64,000 nt of DNA, taken from Phylloscopus collybita (taxonomy: Eukaryota; Chordata; Aves; Passeriformes; Phylloscopidae). Where the stretch lies: the NCBI GenBank assembly GCA_027886175.1, contig JAJNNQ010000029.1:3100001-3164000 (forward strand), written 5' to 3'. The notes under the pieces are model-generated. The model did not search any database. It saw nothing but the letters and a program-made list of their open reading frames with translations, and was not told the DNA's origin. Shown piece by piece: positions 63,752 to 64,000 of this stretch. The translations under genes and the position numbers were made by a program. Every line of letters starts with the position of its first letter. Position 1 is the first letter of the stretch.

Positions 63752-64000
63752 TGTTGTCTCTTATTCAGCCACCACCATGGCGGCCTGGGTTAGGTGGACA
63801 ACACGGCTTCCACAAGCTGTGTGTGGAGCTCGGGCTAATGACACAGCAAACGCCAATGTGGTGGATCGTCAAAAGCGTTTATTATCTAAAGCATAGGGTT
63901 TAAGTACTATCTGGGTCTCGCTACGTCATAGGGGGTCTTACTACGTTTCCTAGGGGTAATGGAAAAGTACTGGTACGCCTAGAGGAGAGGGGTTTGTGTC
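63752..64000 (-). mobile_element. ERV LTR, minus orientation, cut by the window end
   Basis: On the minus strand the LTR ends ...GAATAAGAGACAACA at 63752 and has ATAATAAACGC with AATAAA at 63878-63883, then the CTTTTGACGATCCACC that usually follows in this kind of avian LTR. This part looks fresher than the other copies, with intact CpGs (GGCGGCC, GCGTTTA, CTACGTC). The start of the LTR, and any internal retroviral genes, lie outside the window. Confidence 0.68.

Overview
The window looks like bird nuclear DNA, most likely a songbird. It is AT-rich and has no dense coding. It carries a recognisable 3' end of an avian CR1 LINE and about ten endogenous-retrovirus LTRs of avian ERVL/ERVK style. 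A- and CAAAA-type simple repeats are scattered through it, and the only supported gene is a short spliced one. Nothing suggests a bacterial or plasmid source: there are no operons, no ribosome-binding sites and no long open frames. Species and chromosome cannot be read from the sequence alone.

The one supported protein gene is a small two-coding-exon gene on the + strand (41559-41704 joined to 44168-44300, 92 residues), recognised as a FAM240-family member. Both coding exons have clean splice sites, the reading phase is kept across the 2463-bp intron, and the family core (FWEK ... RSAL-K-LR-EW--RLE, written loosely) is intact. A splice acceptor only 3 bases before the ATG shows that a non-coding 5' exon must lie upstream; I could not place it or the promoter. 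The probable 3' UTR begins with strong hairpins that look like an old MITE, and AATAAA at 45701 is the best poly(A) signal.

Layout: 1-10.7 kb, gene desert with A-runs. 10.7-18.6 kb, a cluster of LTRs: a probable minus LTR at 10.7-11.3; a good minus LTR at 13.97-14.51; a 180-bp-period tandem repeat at 14.7-15.2; two LTRs of one family head to head at 15.5-17.2; a degenerate CA-rich minisatellite at 17.2-18.0; and a detached LTR end at 18.5. 18.6-31.0 kb, gene desert. 31.0-32.3 kb, an LTR with a 9-bp perfect terminal inverted repeat nested in an older element. 34.2-35.0 kb, a GC-rich probable LTR. 37.5 kb, a CR1 tail. 41.6-45.7 kb, the FAM240 gene. 45.8-46.1 kb, an ERVL-type LTR just past its poly(A) signal. 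46.1-52.1 kb, desert with a 66-base A-run. 52.1-52.8 kb, a minus LTR with TATA box and poly(A) signal. 52.8-63.7 kb, desert. 63.75-64.0 kb, a minus LTR cut by the window edge.

I found no sign of a new multi-gene system. The items most worth a second look are the small FAM240 gene, which is easy to miss in ORF scans, the inverted LTR pair, and the hairpin/MITE remnant in the gene's 3' UTR. No retroviral gene is intact. Family assignments of the repeats come from memory of avian repeat patterns and were not checked against a library.
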